Shown here: in pieces, positions 36,504-45,492 of the stretch | How the letters are laid out: every line of letters starts with the position of its first letter | Numbering within the stretch: position 1 is the first letter of the stretch | Assembly (NCBI RefSeq): GCF_965204125.1 | Contig: NZ_OZ241968.1 | Location: 2,046,001 to 2,110,000 of the forward strand | Origin: Poriferisodalis sp965204125 | GTDB taxonomy: Bacteria; Actinomycetota; Acidimicrobiia; Acidimicrobiales; Poriferisodalaceae | Reading direction: 5' to 3' | Length of the DNA stretch: 64,000 nt | Program-made: the position numbers and the translations under genes | Notes under the pieces: generated by a model | What the model saw: the letters and a program-made list of their open reading frames with translations, nothing else | Databases searched by the model: none | What the model was told of the DNA's origin: nothing

Positions 36504-37472
36504 GTGACTGCTTCGGCAGCAGCAAGACGGAGAATTGCGGTGTCCAGCGGCAAGACTTCGCCTGTGGGAGCAACGCTGCGCGCGCACCCGACCCTGTGGT
36601 TGATGCGGCTGTTGTGGCTGGTGATGCCGTGGAGCGTGGGTGCCGCAGCGGCGGATGCGCTCGTCGCCTGCTCGGAATCCTCGGCGCGCATCCTGAGTGC
36701 CGAATTGTGGGCTGTCTGGGCGCTGGTGCTCACGGCGACCCTGGTGCGCCGGCCGTGGGCGCTCACCGTCGTGCGCATCGCCGCGCCCGCCTCTGTCGGC
36801 GTGGCTATCGGTGCCGTGGTGGCCGCAGCGGCGTGGGACGCCGACCTGGCCGCCCCGCGTGCTGCGGCAGCCATCGCCGGCGCTGCCATCGCGACCGCCG
36901 TCGCGCTGCTGCCCGAGACCGGCAACTCCATGGTCGACGGCCTCAGCTACGGCAACGAGCGGCGCATGCTGCTGCGCACGCCGTTCCTGCTGGCGATCGC
37001 TCCGGTCCCGCTGGTGTGGGCAGCCGTGGTTGCCGGCATCGTGGCGCCGGCGGTGCTGTGGGCCATCGAGCAGTGGATCTGGGCCGCCGTTGCCACGGCC
37101 ACCGGACTCACTGCGGCTGTGCTGGGTTTTCGCTCGTTGCATCAGCTGGCGCGCCGCTGGGTGGTATTCGTTCCCAACGGATTCGTGCTGCACGACCGCA
37201 TGGCAACGCGCGAGCCGTTCCTGCTGCGACGAGCCGACATAGCGTCGCTCGGTGCTGCGCCCGCCGACATCGATCTCGCAGCCGACGACCTGGTGGACAT
37301 CAGCGGCAATGCCCTCGGACCGGTGCTGCTTGTGGCGCTGAACGGCCAGGTCGAGGTGGTGCCGCGTACTACCGGCACCGCACAAGTGCTGTCGGTATCG
37401 CGGGTGCTGTTCAGCCCGACCCGCCCCGGCGAGATGCTGGCAGAAGCCGCCCGGCGACGAATTCCCCGCTGA
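36504..37472 (+). CDS. Integral membrane protein of unknown function
   Basis: 322 residues, GTG start. Five to six hydrophobic segments occupy residues 30-215 (PTLWLMRLLWLVMPWSVGAA, LWAVWALVLTATLV, PLVWAAVVAGIVAPAVLW, IWAAVATATGLTAAVLGF). The C-terminal 110 residues are soluble and contain RRWVVFVPNGFVLHDRM and VLLVALNGQVEVV, resembling a PH-like sensor domain, though I cannot confirm it. It lies divergent from ligA (26 bases) and 27 bases upstream of gatC. It is probably a conserved actinobacterial family; function unknown. Confidence 0.75.
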   Translation: MTASAAARRRIAVSSGKTSPVGATLRAHPTLWLMRLLWLVMPWSVGAAAADALVACSESSARILSAELWAVWALVLTATLVRRPWALTVVRIAAPASVGVAIGAVVAAAAWDADLAAPRAAAAIAGAAIATAVALLPETGNSMVDGLSYGNERRMLLRTPFLLAIAPVPLVWAAVVAGIVAPAVLWAIEQWIWAAVATATGLTAAVLGFRSLHQLARRWVVFVPNGFVLHDRMATREPFLLRRADIASLGAAPADIDLAADDLVDISGNALGPVLLVALNGQVEVVPRTTGTAQVLSVSRVLFSPTRPGEMLAEAARRRIPR

Positions 37473-37499
37473 AGCAGCGCCAGTACCCTCGCGGCCTCT

Positions 37500-37808
37500 A
37501 TGGGAGAAGCGAAGGCGATCAGCACGGATCAGGTGGCGCACGTGGCGCGGCTTGCCCGGATCGAGCTCACTCTCGACGAAATCGAGCACTACACGGGCCA
37601 CCTGGGACGAGTGCTCGAGCATGCCCGCGAGCTGGAAGATCTGGATCTCGCCGATGTGCCGCCGCTGGCGCACCCCTACCCGCTCCGCAACGTGTTCCGT
37701 GACGATGTTGCGTGCTCGCCGGTGGACCGGGACGAGGTGCTCGAGCAGGCACCCGCTGCGTCCGGCGGCCAGTTCGAAGTGCCGCCGGTGCTCGGCGAGG
37801 AAGCCTGA
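37500..37808 (+). CDS. gatC: Asp-tRNA(Asn)/Glu-tRNA(Gln) amidotransferase subunit C
   Basis: 102 residues. GatC wraps GatA and GatB together. The start STDQVAHVARLARIELTLDEIEHYTGHLGRVLE and the end motif PLRNVFRDDVACSPVDRDEVL are family signatures. The complex transamidates Glu-tRNA(Gln) and Asp-tRNA(Asn), needed where GlnRS or AsnRS are missing. It leads a gatC-gatA-gatB cluster, with 30 bases to gatA. Confidence 0.95.
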   Translation: MGEAKAISTDQVAHVARLARIELTLDEIEHYTGHLGRVLEHARELEDLDLADVPPLAHPYPLRNVFRDDVACSPVDRDEVLEQAPAASGGQFEVPPVLGEEA

Positions 37809-37838
37809 TACGGCCATGTTTCCCGCTGCAGGCGTCCG

Positions 37839-39374
37839 ATGAGCACCGCACGTGCCATCGCCGGCGACATCCGCTCTGGCGCCCAGCGGGCTGCCGATGT
37901 GCTCGAGGAATATCTCGGCCGCATCGAAGCCCACGACGGCGATGTCCACGCCTTCAATACCGTGACGGCCGAGCAGGCTCGAGCCGCTGCAGCCGCCATC
38001 GATGCAGCAGTCGACGAGGGCCGCGACCCCGGACCGCTGGCGGGCGTTCCGGTTGCCTTCAAAGACAACCTGTGTACGCGCGGCGTCGCTACCACTTGCT
38101 CATCGCGGATGCTCGAAGGCTGGCAGCCTCCCTACGACGCCACGGTCGTGCAGGCCATGACGGCCGCCGGTGCCGTCATGATCGGCAAGACCAACCTCGA
38201 CGAGTTCGCGATGGGCAGCTCCACCGAGCACTCGGCATTCGGCCCCACGCGCAATCCCTACGACCTTGCCCGGGTGCCGGGCGGCTCCAGCGGGGGTTCG
38301 GCTGCAGCGGTGGCCGCGGGCTTCGCGCCCCTGGCGCTGGGCTCCGATACCGGCGGCTCGATCCGCCAGCCGGCATCGCTCTGCGGCATCGTAGGCATCA
38401 AGCCCACCTACGGCCGCGTCAGCCGCTACGGGCTCGTGGCGTTCGCCAGCTCATTCGACCAGATCGGTCCGTTCGCAACCGATGTTGCCGATGCTGCGCT
38501 CACACTCGGTGTGATCAGCGGCCACGATCCCGCCGACAGCACGTCGATTCCGTCTGCCGTGCCCGACTTCGAGGCCGCGCTGGGGCGGGGTGTCGAGGGC
38601 TTGCGAGTGGGTGTCGTGAGCGAGCTGACCGGGCGCGGCAGCAATGGTGCTGCCGCCGCTGGCCCCGCGCCGGGCGATGCAGCGGGAGACGTGCTGGACG
38701 GCATCGACGCGGATGTGACCGAGCGGGTGCTCGAGGCGGCTGACGCGCTGGCCGACGCCGGGGCGACCGTCGGCAGGGTCTCGGTGCCTGCGGTCACCTA
38801 CGGCCTCACTGCGTACTACCTCATCGCACCGGCCGAGGCCTCCAGCAACCTGGCGCGTTACGACGGCACCCGTTACGGCCTGCGGGTGGAGGGCGCAGAT
38901 GTCGAGGAGATGAACCGCTTGACCCGCCGGGTCGGTTTCGGCGACGAGGTCAAGGCACGCATCATGCTGGGCACTTTCGCCCTCAGCGCCGGCTACTACG
39001 ACGCCTACTACGGCAAGGCTCAGCGTGTGCGCATGCTGACCCGGCGAGACTTCGACGCCGCCTACGCCGACTTCGACGTGCTGCTGTCGCCGACCTCGCC
39101 ATGCGTGGCGTTCCGCTTCGGCGAGCGCGCTGACCCGATGACCATGTACCGCTGCGACACCTGCACCATCCCGTCGAATCTCTCGGGCGACCCGGCCATG
39201 TCGGTGCCGTTCGGAACCGGCGCTGAGGATCTGCCGGTGGGCGTGCAGGTCATGGCTCCCGCACTGGGCGAGGAGACGATGCTGACGGTGGCCGCCGCGC
39301 TGGAGCGCGCCGCGCCGCCGCTGCCGAAGCCGCCGCTGGCTCGCATGACCGGCTCGACAGGTGCACGAAGCTGA
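37839..39374 (+). CDS. gatA: Asp-tRNA(Asn)/Glu-tRNA(Gln) amidotransferase subunit A
   Basis: 511 residues. GatA is the amidase-signature subunit that releases ammonia from glutamine. The Ser-cisSer-Lys triad is visible: Lys in PVAFKDNLCTRG, the glycine/serine-rich VPGGSSGGSAAAVAAG, and the nucleophile region LGSDTGGSIRQPASLCG. An Ala/Gly-rich insertion of about 25 residues near 265-290 (SNGAAAAGPAPGDAAGD) is unusual. It ends in TGATG, sharing one base with the gatB start. Confidence 0.96.
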   Translation: MSTARAIAGDIRSGAQRAADVLEEYLGRIEAHDGDVHAFNTVTAEQARAAAAAIDAAVDEGRDPGPLAGVPVAFKDNLCTRGVATTCSSRMLEGWQPPYDATVVQAMTAAGAVMIGKTNLDEFAMGSSTEHSAFGPTRNPYDLARVPGGSSGGSAAAVAAGFAPLALGSDTGGSIRQPASLCGIVGIKPTYGRVSRYGLVAFASSFDQIGPFATDVADAALTLGVISGHDPADSTSIPSAVPDFEAALGRGVEGLRVGVVSELTGRGSNGAAAAGPAPGDAAGDVLDGIDADVTERVLEAADALADAGATVGRVSVPAVTYGLTAYYLIAPAEASSNLARYDGTRYGLRVEGADVEEMNRLTRRVGFGDEVKARIMLGTFALSAGYYDAYYGKAQRVRMLTRRDFDAAYADFDVLLSPTSPCVAFRFGERADPMTMYRCDTCTIPSNLSGDPAMSVPFGTGAEDLPVGVQVMAPALGEETMLTVAAALERAAPPLPKPPLARMTGSTGARS

Positions 39375-40795
39375 TGGCCGCGGGCTGGGAGACCGTCGTG
39401 GGGCTCGAAGTCCACGTCGAGCTGGCGACCGACACGAAGCTGTTCTCGGCCGCGCCCAGCCGCTTCGGCGACGAGCCGAACACCAATGTCACGCCGGTGT
39501 GCCTGGGCCTGCCCGGCTCGCTGCCTGTGCTGAATCGCCGCGCCGTCGAGCTGGCCATGGCGGTGGGCCTCGCGCTCAACTGCGAGATCCGGCCGTCGGT
39601 GTTTCACCGCAAGAACTACTTCTACCCCGACATGCCGAAGGACTACCAGGTCAGCCAGTACGACCAGCCGATCTGCTCCGACGGCTGGCTCGACGTCCCC
39701 GGCGGCAGCCGTGTCGGGATCGAGCGGGCGCACCTCGAAGAGGACGCCGGCAAGACGACACACCTGGGAGGCGCGGACGGCCGCATCCACGGGGCCGTCG
39801 GCGCGCTCGTCGACTACAACCGGGCAGGCACACCGCTGCTGGAGATCGTCTCGCGGCCCGACATCGGCTCGGCAGCCGAGGCCAGCGCCTACGTCGAGGA
39901 GCTGCGAGCGATCCTGCTGGCGCTCGGCGCATCCGACGCGCGGCTGGAAGAGGGCTCAATGCGTGTCGACGCGAACATCAGCGTCAGGCCCGCTGGCTCG
40001 GGCGAGCTGCGCACCCGTTGCGAGGTCAAGAACCTGAACTCGCTGCGGTCGCTACGGAACGCCATCGACTACGAGGCCCGGCGCCACATCGAGCTGTACG
40101 CCGCAGGAGAAGCCCCCGTCCAGGAAACCCGTCACTGGTCCGAACACGGGCGCACGCACTCGCTGCGCTCCAAGGAAGAGGCCGACGACTACAGGTACTT
40201 CCCCGAGCCCGACCTTGTGCCGCTGGTGCCCGACGACGAGTGGATCGCCGAAGTCCGCGCTGCCATGCCCGAACTGCCCGCATCCCAGCGGGCACGCCTG
40301 CACGAATGCGGCGCCGAGCCCGACGATGCCCAGGTCATCGTGGGCCGCGGCCTGGCACCGGTGGTGCTGGGGGCGGTCGAGGCGGGAGCTGATGCCAAGC
40401 GCACCGTGACCCATGCCGTGCAGAACCTGGCGCTCGACGGAGCCGAACTGCTTGGCTCCGACCATCTGTCCTCGCTGGTCCAGATGGAGACGTCAGGACA
40501 GCTCACTGCGACGCAGGCCAAGACGGTGCTGGGGATCATGTGCGAGCGAGTCGCCGCCGGCACCGCCGATCCTGCTGCGATCGCCGCGGAACTGGGCTTC
40601 GAAGCCATGGCCGCCGACGAACTCGAAGCGCTGGTCGATCAGGCCATCGCGGACAACCCCGAAGCGTGGGAAAAACTCTGCGCCGGTGAGGCCAAGGTGA
40701 TCGGTGTGTTCGTGGGAGCGGTGATGAAGGCCACCCGCGGCCAGGCCGACGGCCAAGCCGTCACCCAGCTGCTCGCACAGCGCCGCGACGCCTGA
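39374..40795 (+). CDS. gatB: Asp-tRNA(Asn)/Glu-tRNA(Gln) amidotransferase subunit B
   Basis: 473 residues. GatB activates the misacylated tRNA and receives ammonia from GatA. WETVVGLEVHVELATDTKLFS, RKNYFYPDMPKDYQVSQYDQP and the cradle motif RVDANISVRP are present, plus the C-terminal YqeY-like tail domain (TAAQAKTVLGIM-type segment). It is full length. It overlaps gatA by one base (TGATG). The convergent MATE gene begins 23 bases beyond its stop, with no obvious terminator between them. Confidence 0.96.
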   Translation: MAAGWETVVGLEVHVELATDTKLFSAAPSRFGDEPNTNVTPVCLGLPGSLPVLNRRAVELAMAVGLALNCEIRPSVFHRKNYFYPDMPKDYQVSQYDQPICSDGWLDVPGGSRVGIERAHLEEDAGKTTHLGGADGRIHGAVGALVDYNRAGTPLLEIVSRPDIGSAAEASAYVEELRAILLALGASDARLEEGSMRVDANISVRPAGSGELRTRCEVKNLNSLRSLRNAIDYEARRHIELYAAGEAPVQETRHWSEHGRTHSLRSKEEADDYRYFPEPDLVPLVPDDEWIAEVRAAMPELPASQRARLHECGAEPDDAQVIVGRGLAPVVLGAVEAGADAKRTVTHAVQNLALDGAELLGSDHLSSLVQMETSGQLTATQAKTVLGIMCERVAAGTADPAAIAAELGFEAMAADELEALVDQAIADNPEAWEKLCAGEAKVIGVFVGAVMKATRGQADGQAVTQLLAQRRDA

Positions 40796-40818
40796 GTCCC
40801 TCTGGGCGCCTGCCGCGC

Positions 40819-42129
40819 TCAGCTCTCACCGGTGCGCAGCCAGGCGTCGCCCCTGAAGCGGACCCACTGCGGCGCAGCGCGAAAGAACATGAACAGGGTG
40901 AGCGCCACCCACAGCCAGCCGATTCCCAGATCCAAGATGCGCACTGCGCCGCCGACGATCGCGAAACCCGCCGCGGCACCGGCCATCGCCTGTGCCAGGA
41001 AGCCCAAGTCGCCCGCGCCGATGAAGATGCCGTCGAAGGCGAAGGCGGCGGCATTGATGGGCTGCGCGACGGCCACGAACAGCAGGATGAAGCCGCTGAG
41101 CGCGACGACAGCAGGGTCGTTGCTGAAGATCGAGGCCAGCGGCCCGCGCAGCAGCACCAGTGCCAGCCCGAACACTGCGCTGAGCTGGATGCTCATGCCG
41201 ATCATGCGGACGCTGGCTGCGCGAGCCACGTCGGGGCGGCTGGCGCCGAGTTCCTTGGCCACCATGGCCTGGCCCGCAATCGCCACGGCGTCGAGGGCGA
41301 GCGAGAAGAACGACCAGATCTGCACGCCGATCTCGTGCGATGCCACCTCGGTGGTGCCGATACGGGAAGCGAACACTGCAGCCAGCACGAACGCGCCCCG
41401 CAATGATGCCGTGCGCACGAACATCTGGGCGCCGACTCGGGCGTAACGCCACGCCGCAGAAGCAACGAGCCGCAGCCGCGCGCCAACCGCCCGAACGTGG
41501 CGATGGACAGCGACGGCGAACGCCAGGGCGGCACCCCACTGCGCGATGACTGTTGACCATGCCGCGCCGGCGATGCCCATGTCGAGCTCGAACACCAGCA
41601 CCAGTTCGATCAGCAAGTTCCCTGCCGCTGAAGCCACGGCGATCACGAGAGGGGTGACCGTGTCCTGGGTGCCCCGTAGGTAGCCCGTGGCCGCCATGCC
41701 CGCCAGCAACGCGGTAAAGCCGATGAGGCTGATCCTCAGGTACGTGAGCGCGTGATCAGCGACTTCGGGGGTCGGGTCGAACACGCCGACGAGATAGCCC
41801 GAGCCGGCCCATATGCCCAGGCTGAACACCACGCCCAGCGCGATCGACAGCCACATGCCGGCGATGCCCTGTTCGGCTGCTCGCCTCAGCGATCCGGCCC
41901 CCACCAGCCGCCCGACGAGGCCGGTCGTGCCATAGGCGAGGAAGATCAGAATCGCGTGAGCACTGAGCAGGATGGCCGACGCAATGGCCAGCCCGGCCAG
42001 CTCGGGCGTGCCGAGTCTCCCGACGATCGCCCTGTCGGTGAGCACATACAGCGGCTCGGCGATCAGCGCCCCGAACGCCGGCACTGCGAGCAGCAGGATC
42101 TCACGGTCATAGACCGTGCGTCGAAACAC
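40819..42129 (-). CDS. MATE-family efflux protein
   Basis: 436 residues with about 12 membrane helices in two halves. The N-terminal motif REILLLAVPAFGALIAEPLYVLTDRAIVGRLGTPELAGL is typical of the DinF branch of MATE transporters, which export cationic drugs or toxic metabolites using proton or sodium gradients. The second half repeats the fold (TEVASHEIGVQIWSFFSLALDAVAIAGQAMVAKELG). The substrate cannot be told from sequence. It is transcribed toward gatB and follows the lipoprotein gene by 34 bases on the same strand. Confidence 0.9.
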   Translation of the reverse strand: MFRRTVYDREILLLAVPAFGALIAEPLYVLTDRAIVGRLGTPELAGLAIASAILLSAHAILIFLAYGTTGLVGRLVGAGSLRRAAEQGIAGMWLSIALGVVFSLGIWAGSGYLVGVFDPTPEVADHALTYLRISLIGFTALLAGMAATGYLRGTQDTVTPLVIAVASAAGNLLIELVLVFELDMGIAGAAWSTVIAQWGAALAFAVAVHRHVRAVGARLRLVASAAWRYARVGAQMFVRTASLRGAFVLAAVFASRIGTTEVASHEIGVQIWSFFSLALDAVAIAGQAMVAKELGASRPDVARAASVRMIGMSIQLSAVFGLALVLLRGPLASIFSNDPAVVALSGFILLFVAVAQPINAAAFAFDGIFIGAGDLGFLAQAMAGAAAGFAIVGGAVRILDLGIGWLWVALTLFMFFRAAPQWVRFRGDAWLRTGES

Positions 42130-42163
42130 GGCTACGTCCCGGACCCAGTAGGTGCTGCGTGCG

Positions 42164-43516
42164 TCATCCGGTCAGGCGCCACACGCCGATTTCCATGTCG
42201 ATCACGTACAACTCGCCCGCTGCGTCGACCGCGAACCCGACCGGTCGCGGCGTGCTCACGCCCAAGTGCCAGACCTCGTCAGGCTGCGTGCCGGGCTCCA
42301 CCGCCGCTGCGTAGATGTCACCCCCGCAGAGGTCGGCGAAGACATAGCGGCCGGCCAGCCATTCGAGTTGGCCACCCCGGTAGACGTGACCCCCGATGAC
42401 CGCGCACAGGCCCCGCCCGTGCCGATACTCCAGATCTGGCGGTCGGTGGTTGGCCAGTTCATCGCCGACGAAGCGCCGGCTGCCTTCGTAGGCATTCCAG
42501 CCCAAGTTGGCGCCTCCCTCGCCGAGGTCGAGCACTGTGACTTCTTCCATGCACTGCTGTCCGACGTCGGAGATCCACAACGTGCCGGTCGGCTCATCGA
42601 GCGAGATGCGAAACGGGTTGCGCGCCCCGTAGGCCCAGATGCGCGGGTCGCTGCCGGGTCCGAGATCGGGATTGCCGGGCGCTGGTGTCAAGCGCCAGTC
42701 GCTGGGATCGGCGCTGCTGCCGCCTTCGACTGCGAATCGCAGCACAGCCCCCAGCGGGGTGGTGAGGTTCTGACCGTGATGGCGTGGATCGCCGAGTCCG
42801 CCGCCATCGCCGAATGACACGTAGAGCAGCCCATCCGGGTCGAACAGCAGGTCGCCACCGTTGTGCTGTGCATTGGTCTGCTTCACCTTCAGTACATCGG
42901 CGTAGCGACCCTCCAGCGTCGTTCTGTCCGCGCTCGGCATGAGCACCGTGAGCACGCTTGACCCGTGGCGGTCGGTTCGGTTGATCCACAACCGCCCGTC
43001 GGGTCCCAGCGTCATGCCCACCAGGCCTTGGTCGTGCTCGGCCGCCGTGTTCGAGGAGAAATCGGCGACGGGCTCCGCGCTGATGACCGCGCCGAAGTCG
43101 CGGCCGGCCTGCGCTGCGAAGTTGGGGGCAAATCGCCAGATGCGTCCCCGGCGATCGCCCACGAACCCGCCGCCTGCTGCGCCCGCGCTGTCGAAGATCA
43201 TCACCGTCGCCTCGGCCAGGTCGATAAACGGCATCAGCGTCGCTGAGCGCCCGGGCGCGGCCTCGCCCAGCGGTACCGCACCCAACTCGGTCAGCCCCTG
43301 CGGACAGGGTGTGTTTGATGCGATGTACTCGGGTGTCTGCGTCAGCGGCAGCGTGGTCGCAGGCTCGCTTGTCGCGGCGTTGCCCGCGCCCTCTGGACTG
43401 CCGACGGCGGGGCCGGCGCCCTCGTCGATCCCGATGTCAGAACACCCCACTGCCAGCGCCCCGGCAGTGATGGCCGCAGCGCAGGTGGCAATGCTGAACA
43501 GCCGTCCACCCCGCAC
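42164..43516 (-). CDS. Lipoprotein of the glucose/sorbosone (PQQ) dehydrogenase family
   Basis: 450 residues, GTG start. A signal sequence (LFSIATCAAAITAGALAVGC) ends at a lipobox A-V-G-C, so Cys25 is probably lipidated and the enzyme faces outward. After a Thr/Pro linker the six-bladed propeller shows NGGDLLFDPDGLLYVSFGDGG, the GQNLTTPLGAVLRF segment, RIWAYGARNPFRISLD and ANLGWNAYEGSRRF. These are the marks of PF07995-type soluble aldose/sorbosone dehydrogenases such as YliI. The catalytic histidine region (AEHDQGLVGMTLGPDG) is in place. PQQ binding is plausible but not proven by sequence. The gene starts 41 bases left of the ilv promoter, on the opposite strand. Confidence 0.85.
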   Translation of the reverse strand: MRGGRLFSIATCAAAITAGALAVGCSDIGIDEGAGPAVGSPEGAGNAATSEPATTLPLTQTPEYIASNTPCPQGLTELGAVPLGEAAPGRSATLMPFIDLAEATVMIFDSAGAAGGGFVGDRRGRIWRFAPNFAAQAGRDFGAVISAEPVADFSSNTAAEHDQGLVGMTLGPDGRLWINRTDRHGSSVLTVLMPSADRTTLEGRYADVLKVKQTNAQHNGGDLLFDPDGLLYVSFGDGGGLGDPRHHGQNLTTPLGAVLRFAVEGGSSADPSDWRLTPAPGNPDLGPGSDPRIWAYGARNPFRISLDEPTGTLWISDVGQQCMEEVTVLDLGEGGANLGWNAYEGSRRFVGDELANHRPPDLEYRHGRGLCAVIGGHVYRGGQLEWLAGRYVFADLCGGDIYAAAVEPGTQPDEVWHLGVSTPRPVGFAVDAAGELYVIDMEIGVWRLTG

Positions 43517-43556
43517 CCGGCCAATGTACGCCCGCCCACCGGCACCGCCTCTTAGG

Positions 43557-43585
43557 TTGTGGCCGCCGGAACGGCACGACAGAAT
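43557..43585 (+). promoter_or_regulatory. Promoter of the ilvBNC leader
   Basis: TTGTGG (43557-43562) and CAGAAT (43580-43585) are 17 bases apart, a good sigma-70-type pair. The expected transcription start, 6-7 bases after the -10, coincides with the GTG at 43592, so the leader transcript would be leaderless. This arrangement is common in actinobacteria. Confidence 0.6.
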
Positions 43586-43591
43586 GTGCCG

Positions 43592-43669
43592 GTGAGCGCG
43601 TCAGCACGCCGAACCGGCTGCCCGGCCGAGCCTGCGAGGCGCGGCGCGACAGGAGGGGTACTCATCTAG
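43592..43669 (+). CDS. ilv leader peptide ending Val-Leu-Ile
   Basis: A 25-codon frame starting with GTG whose last three sense codons are GTA CTC ATC, followed by TAG. That is one codon each for valine, leucine and isoleucine, the end products of the operon. It begins at the predicted transcription start, so it would be translated without a Shine-Dalgarno sequence. The TAG overlaps the first base of a hairpin (43669-43694), and an intrinsic terminator follows before ilvB. Ribosome stalling on the V-L-I codons when branched-chain aminoacyl-tRNA is scarce would plausibly change folding and let transcription enter ilvB. Recognised from sequence, not tested. Confidence 0.75.
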   Translation: MSASARRTGCPAEPARRGATGGVLI

Positions 43670-43694
43670 GCGAGCCGTTTCGTCCGCGCTCGCC
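43669..43694 (+). promoter_or_regulatory. Attenuator hairpin 1 upstream of ilvB
   Basis: GGCGAGC (43669-43675) pairs perfectly with GCTCGCC (43688-43694) around a 12-base loop. The 5' arm overlaps the leader-peptide stop codon, so a ribosome stalled at Val-Leu-Ile or at the stop would cover it. It is the likely switch element between leader translation and the downstream terminator. I could not identify a clear alternative pairing by eye. Confidence 0.6.
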
Positions 43695-43696
43695 CT

Positions 43697-43720
43697 GCCT
43701 CCCGCTCGGGGGGCTTTTTT
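43697..43720 (+). terminator. Intrinsic terminator (attenuator) before ilvB
   Basis: GCCTCCC (43697-43703), loop GCTC, GGGGGGC (43708-43714) with one G-T pair, directly followed by six T (43715-43720). This is the only textbook Rho-independent terminator I see in the window. It lies between the leader peptide and the ilvB ribosome-binding site CAGGAG (43725-43730), so it can only work as an attenuator. Confidence 0.8.
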
Positions 43721-43737
43721 GTTTCAGGAGAATCTTC

Positions 43738-45492
43738 ATGGAGCTCACAGGCGCTCAGGCACTGATGCGAAGCCTGGAGATGAGCGGCGTCGAAGTCATG
43801 TTCGGCCTGCCCGGCGGGGCAATCCTCCCGGTCTACGACCCCGTGCTCGACTCGCCGATCCGCCACGTCCTCGTGCGCCATGAACAAGGCGCCGGCCACA
43901 TGGCGCAGGGCTACGCGCACGTCACGGGCAAGCCGGGCGTGGCGATGGTCACGAGCGGGCCTGCAGCCACGAACATCGTGACACCGCTGTGCGACGCCTT
44001 CATGGACTCGATCCCGATGGTCGTCGTGACCGGCCAGGTCGCGATGTCGGCCATCGGCTCCGACGCCTTCCAGGAGTGCGACACCACCGGCATCACCATG
44101 GCGGTCACCAAGCACAACTACCTCGTGACCGACCCGGCCGACATCCCGCGCATCGTGGCCGAGGCATTTCACATCGCCACGACGGGGCGTCCGGGCCCGG
44201 TGCTGATCGACCTGCCCAAGGACGTCAGCAACGCGACGATGGACTGGTACTGGCCAGACGGCGTCGACCTGCCCGGCTACCGGCCCCGCCATGAGATCGA
44301 CCCGGCGGCCATCGCCGAAGCCGCCCAGCTCATCCGTACGGCGGAGCGTCCGGTCATCTACGCCGGCGGAGGACTGCTGAAGGCCCGAGCGGCCGAAGTA
44401 CTGCGGGAGCTCGCCGAGATGTGCGAGATCCACGTGGTGACCACCTTGATGGCGCGTGGCGTGTTCCCCGATCGTCACCCGCTCTGCCTCGGCATGCCGG
44501 GCATGCACGGCAACTACACCGCGGTGACAGCGATGCAGCAGGCCGATCTGCTGATCAACCTTGGCGCGCGTTTCGATGACCGGGTCACGGGCAACCCCGC
44601 GCACTTCGCCCCCGCTGCCAAGGTCATTCACGTCGATATCGACCCGGCCGAGCACGGCAAGGTGCGGGTGCCCGATGTGCCGATCGCCGGAGATGCCAAG
44701 GTGGCGATCGAAGCGCTGATCGAAGCGCTGCGCCCCGGCGACGGCAGCGCCGTCACCGATGCGATGGCGGATCGATCTGTGTGGAAGTCGACCGTCTCCG
44801 GTTGGCAGGAGCAGTACCCCCTGAGCTATGACCAGCCGTCGAGCGGCCACCCGCTCAAGCCGCAGTTCGTGGTGGAGCAGCTGCGTGATCACACTCCTGA
44901 CGACACGATCGTCGTGGCGGGCGTGGGCCAGCACCAGATGTGGGCCAGCCAGTTCTGGCAGTTCGACCACCCCTACACCTGGGTGAACTCAGGCGGTCTG
45001 GGGACCATGGGATTCGCCGTGCCTGCGGCTATCGGGGCCAAGGTGGGCCGACCGGATCGAACGGTGTGGGCCATTGATGGTGACGGCTGTTTCCAGATGA
45101 CCGCACAGGAGCTGATCTCCGCCAGTGCAGAGAACATCCCCGTGAAGGTGGGCATCCTCAACAACGCCTACTTGGGCATGGTGCGCCAGTGGCAGGAGCT
45201 CTTCTACGCCGAGCGCTACAGCGAGGTGTATCTCAGCGCCGACCACCCCGACTACGTCGGCTGGGCCGAGGCGATGGGCTGCGTCGGCATCCGGGTGGAA
45301 TCGGCGGAGGAAGTCGTTCCTGCCATCACCAAGGCGAACGCTGTCAACGACCGTCCGGTGGTGATCGACTTCCGCGTCGACACCGAGGAGAAGGTGTACC
45401 CGATGGTGCCGGCCGGAGGTTCCAACGACGACATCATTCTCGGTCCCGAGGGCGACGCCGACGCGGCATTGAAGGGCAGCGCGCCGTCGTGA
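43738..45492 (+). CDS. ilvB: Acetolactate synthase large subunit
   Basis: 584 residues. A ThDP/FAD enzyme that makes acetolactate or acetohydroxybutyrate, the first common step to valine, leucine and isoleucine. The ThDP glutamate is in VRHEQGAGHMAQGYA; GRPGPVLIDLPKDV, the FAD segment RFDDRVTGNPAHFAP and the ThDP/Mg site WAIDGDGCFQMTAQEL ... ILNNAYLGMVRQWQE are complete. The last residues shorten the normal tail. CAGGAG lies 7 bases before the ATG. Transcription is probably controlled by the leader described upstream. The stop region is duplicated 29 bases later at the ilvN start. Confidence 0.97.
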   Translation: MELTGAQALMRSLEMSGVEVMFGLPGGAILPVYDPVLDSPIRHVLVRHEQGAGHMAQGYAHVTGKPGVAMVTSGPAATNIVTPLCDAFMDSIPMVVVTGQVAMSAIGSDAFQECDTTGITMAVTKHNYLVTDPADIPRIVAEAFHIATTGRPGPVLIDLPKDVSNATMDWYWPDGVDLPGYRPRHEIDPAAIAEAAQLIRTAERPVIYAGGGLLKARAAEVLRELAEMCEIHVVTTLMARGVFPDRHPLCLGMPGMHGNYTAVTAMQQADLLINLGARFDDRVTGNPAHFAPAAKVIHVDIDPAEHGKVRVPDVPIAGDAKVAIEALIEALRPGDGSAVTDAMADRSVWKSTVSGWQEQYPLSYDQPSSGHPLKPQFVVEQLRDHTPDDTIVVAGVGQHQMWASQFWQFDHPYTWVNSGGLGTMGFAVPAAIGAKVGRPDRTVWAIDGDGCFQMTAQELISASAENIPVKVGILNNAYLGMVRQWQELFYAERYSEVYLSADHPDYVGWAEAMGCVGIRVESAEEVVPAITKANAVNDRPVVIDFRVDTEEKVYPMVPAGGSNDDIILGPEGDADAALKGSAPS

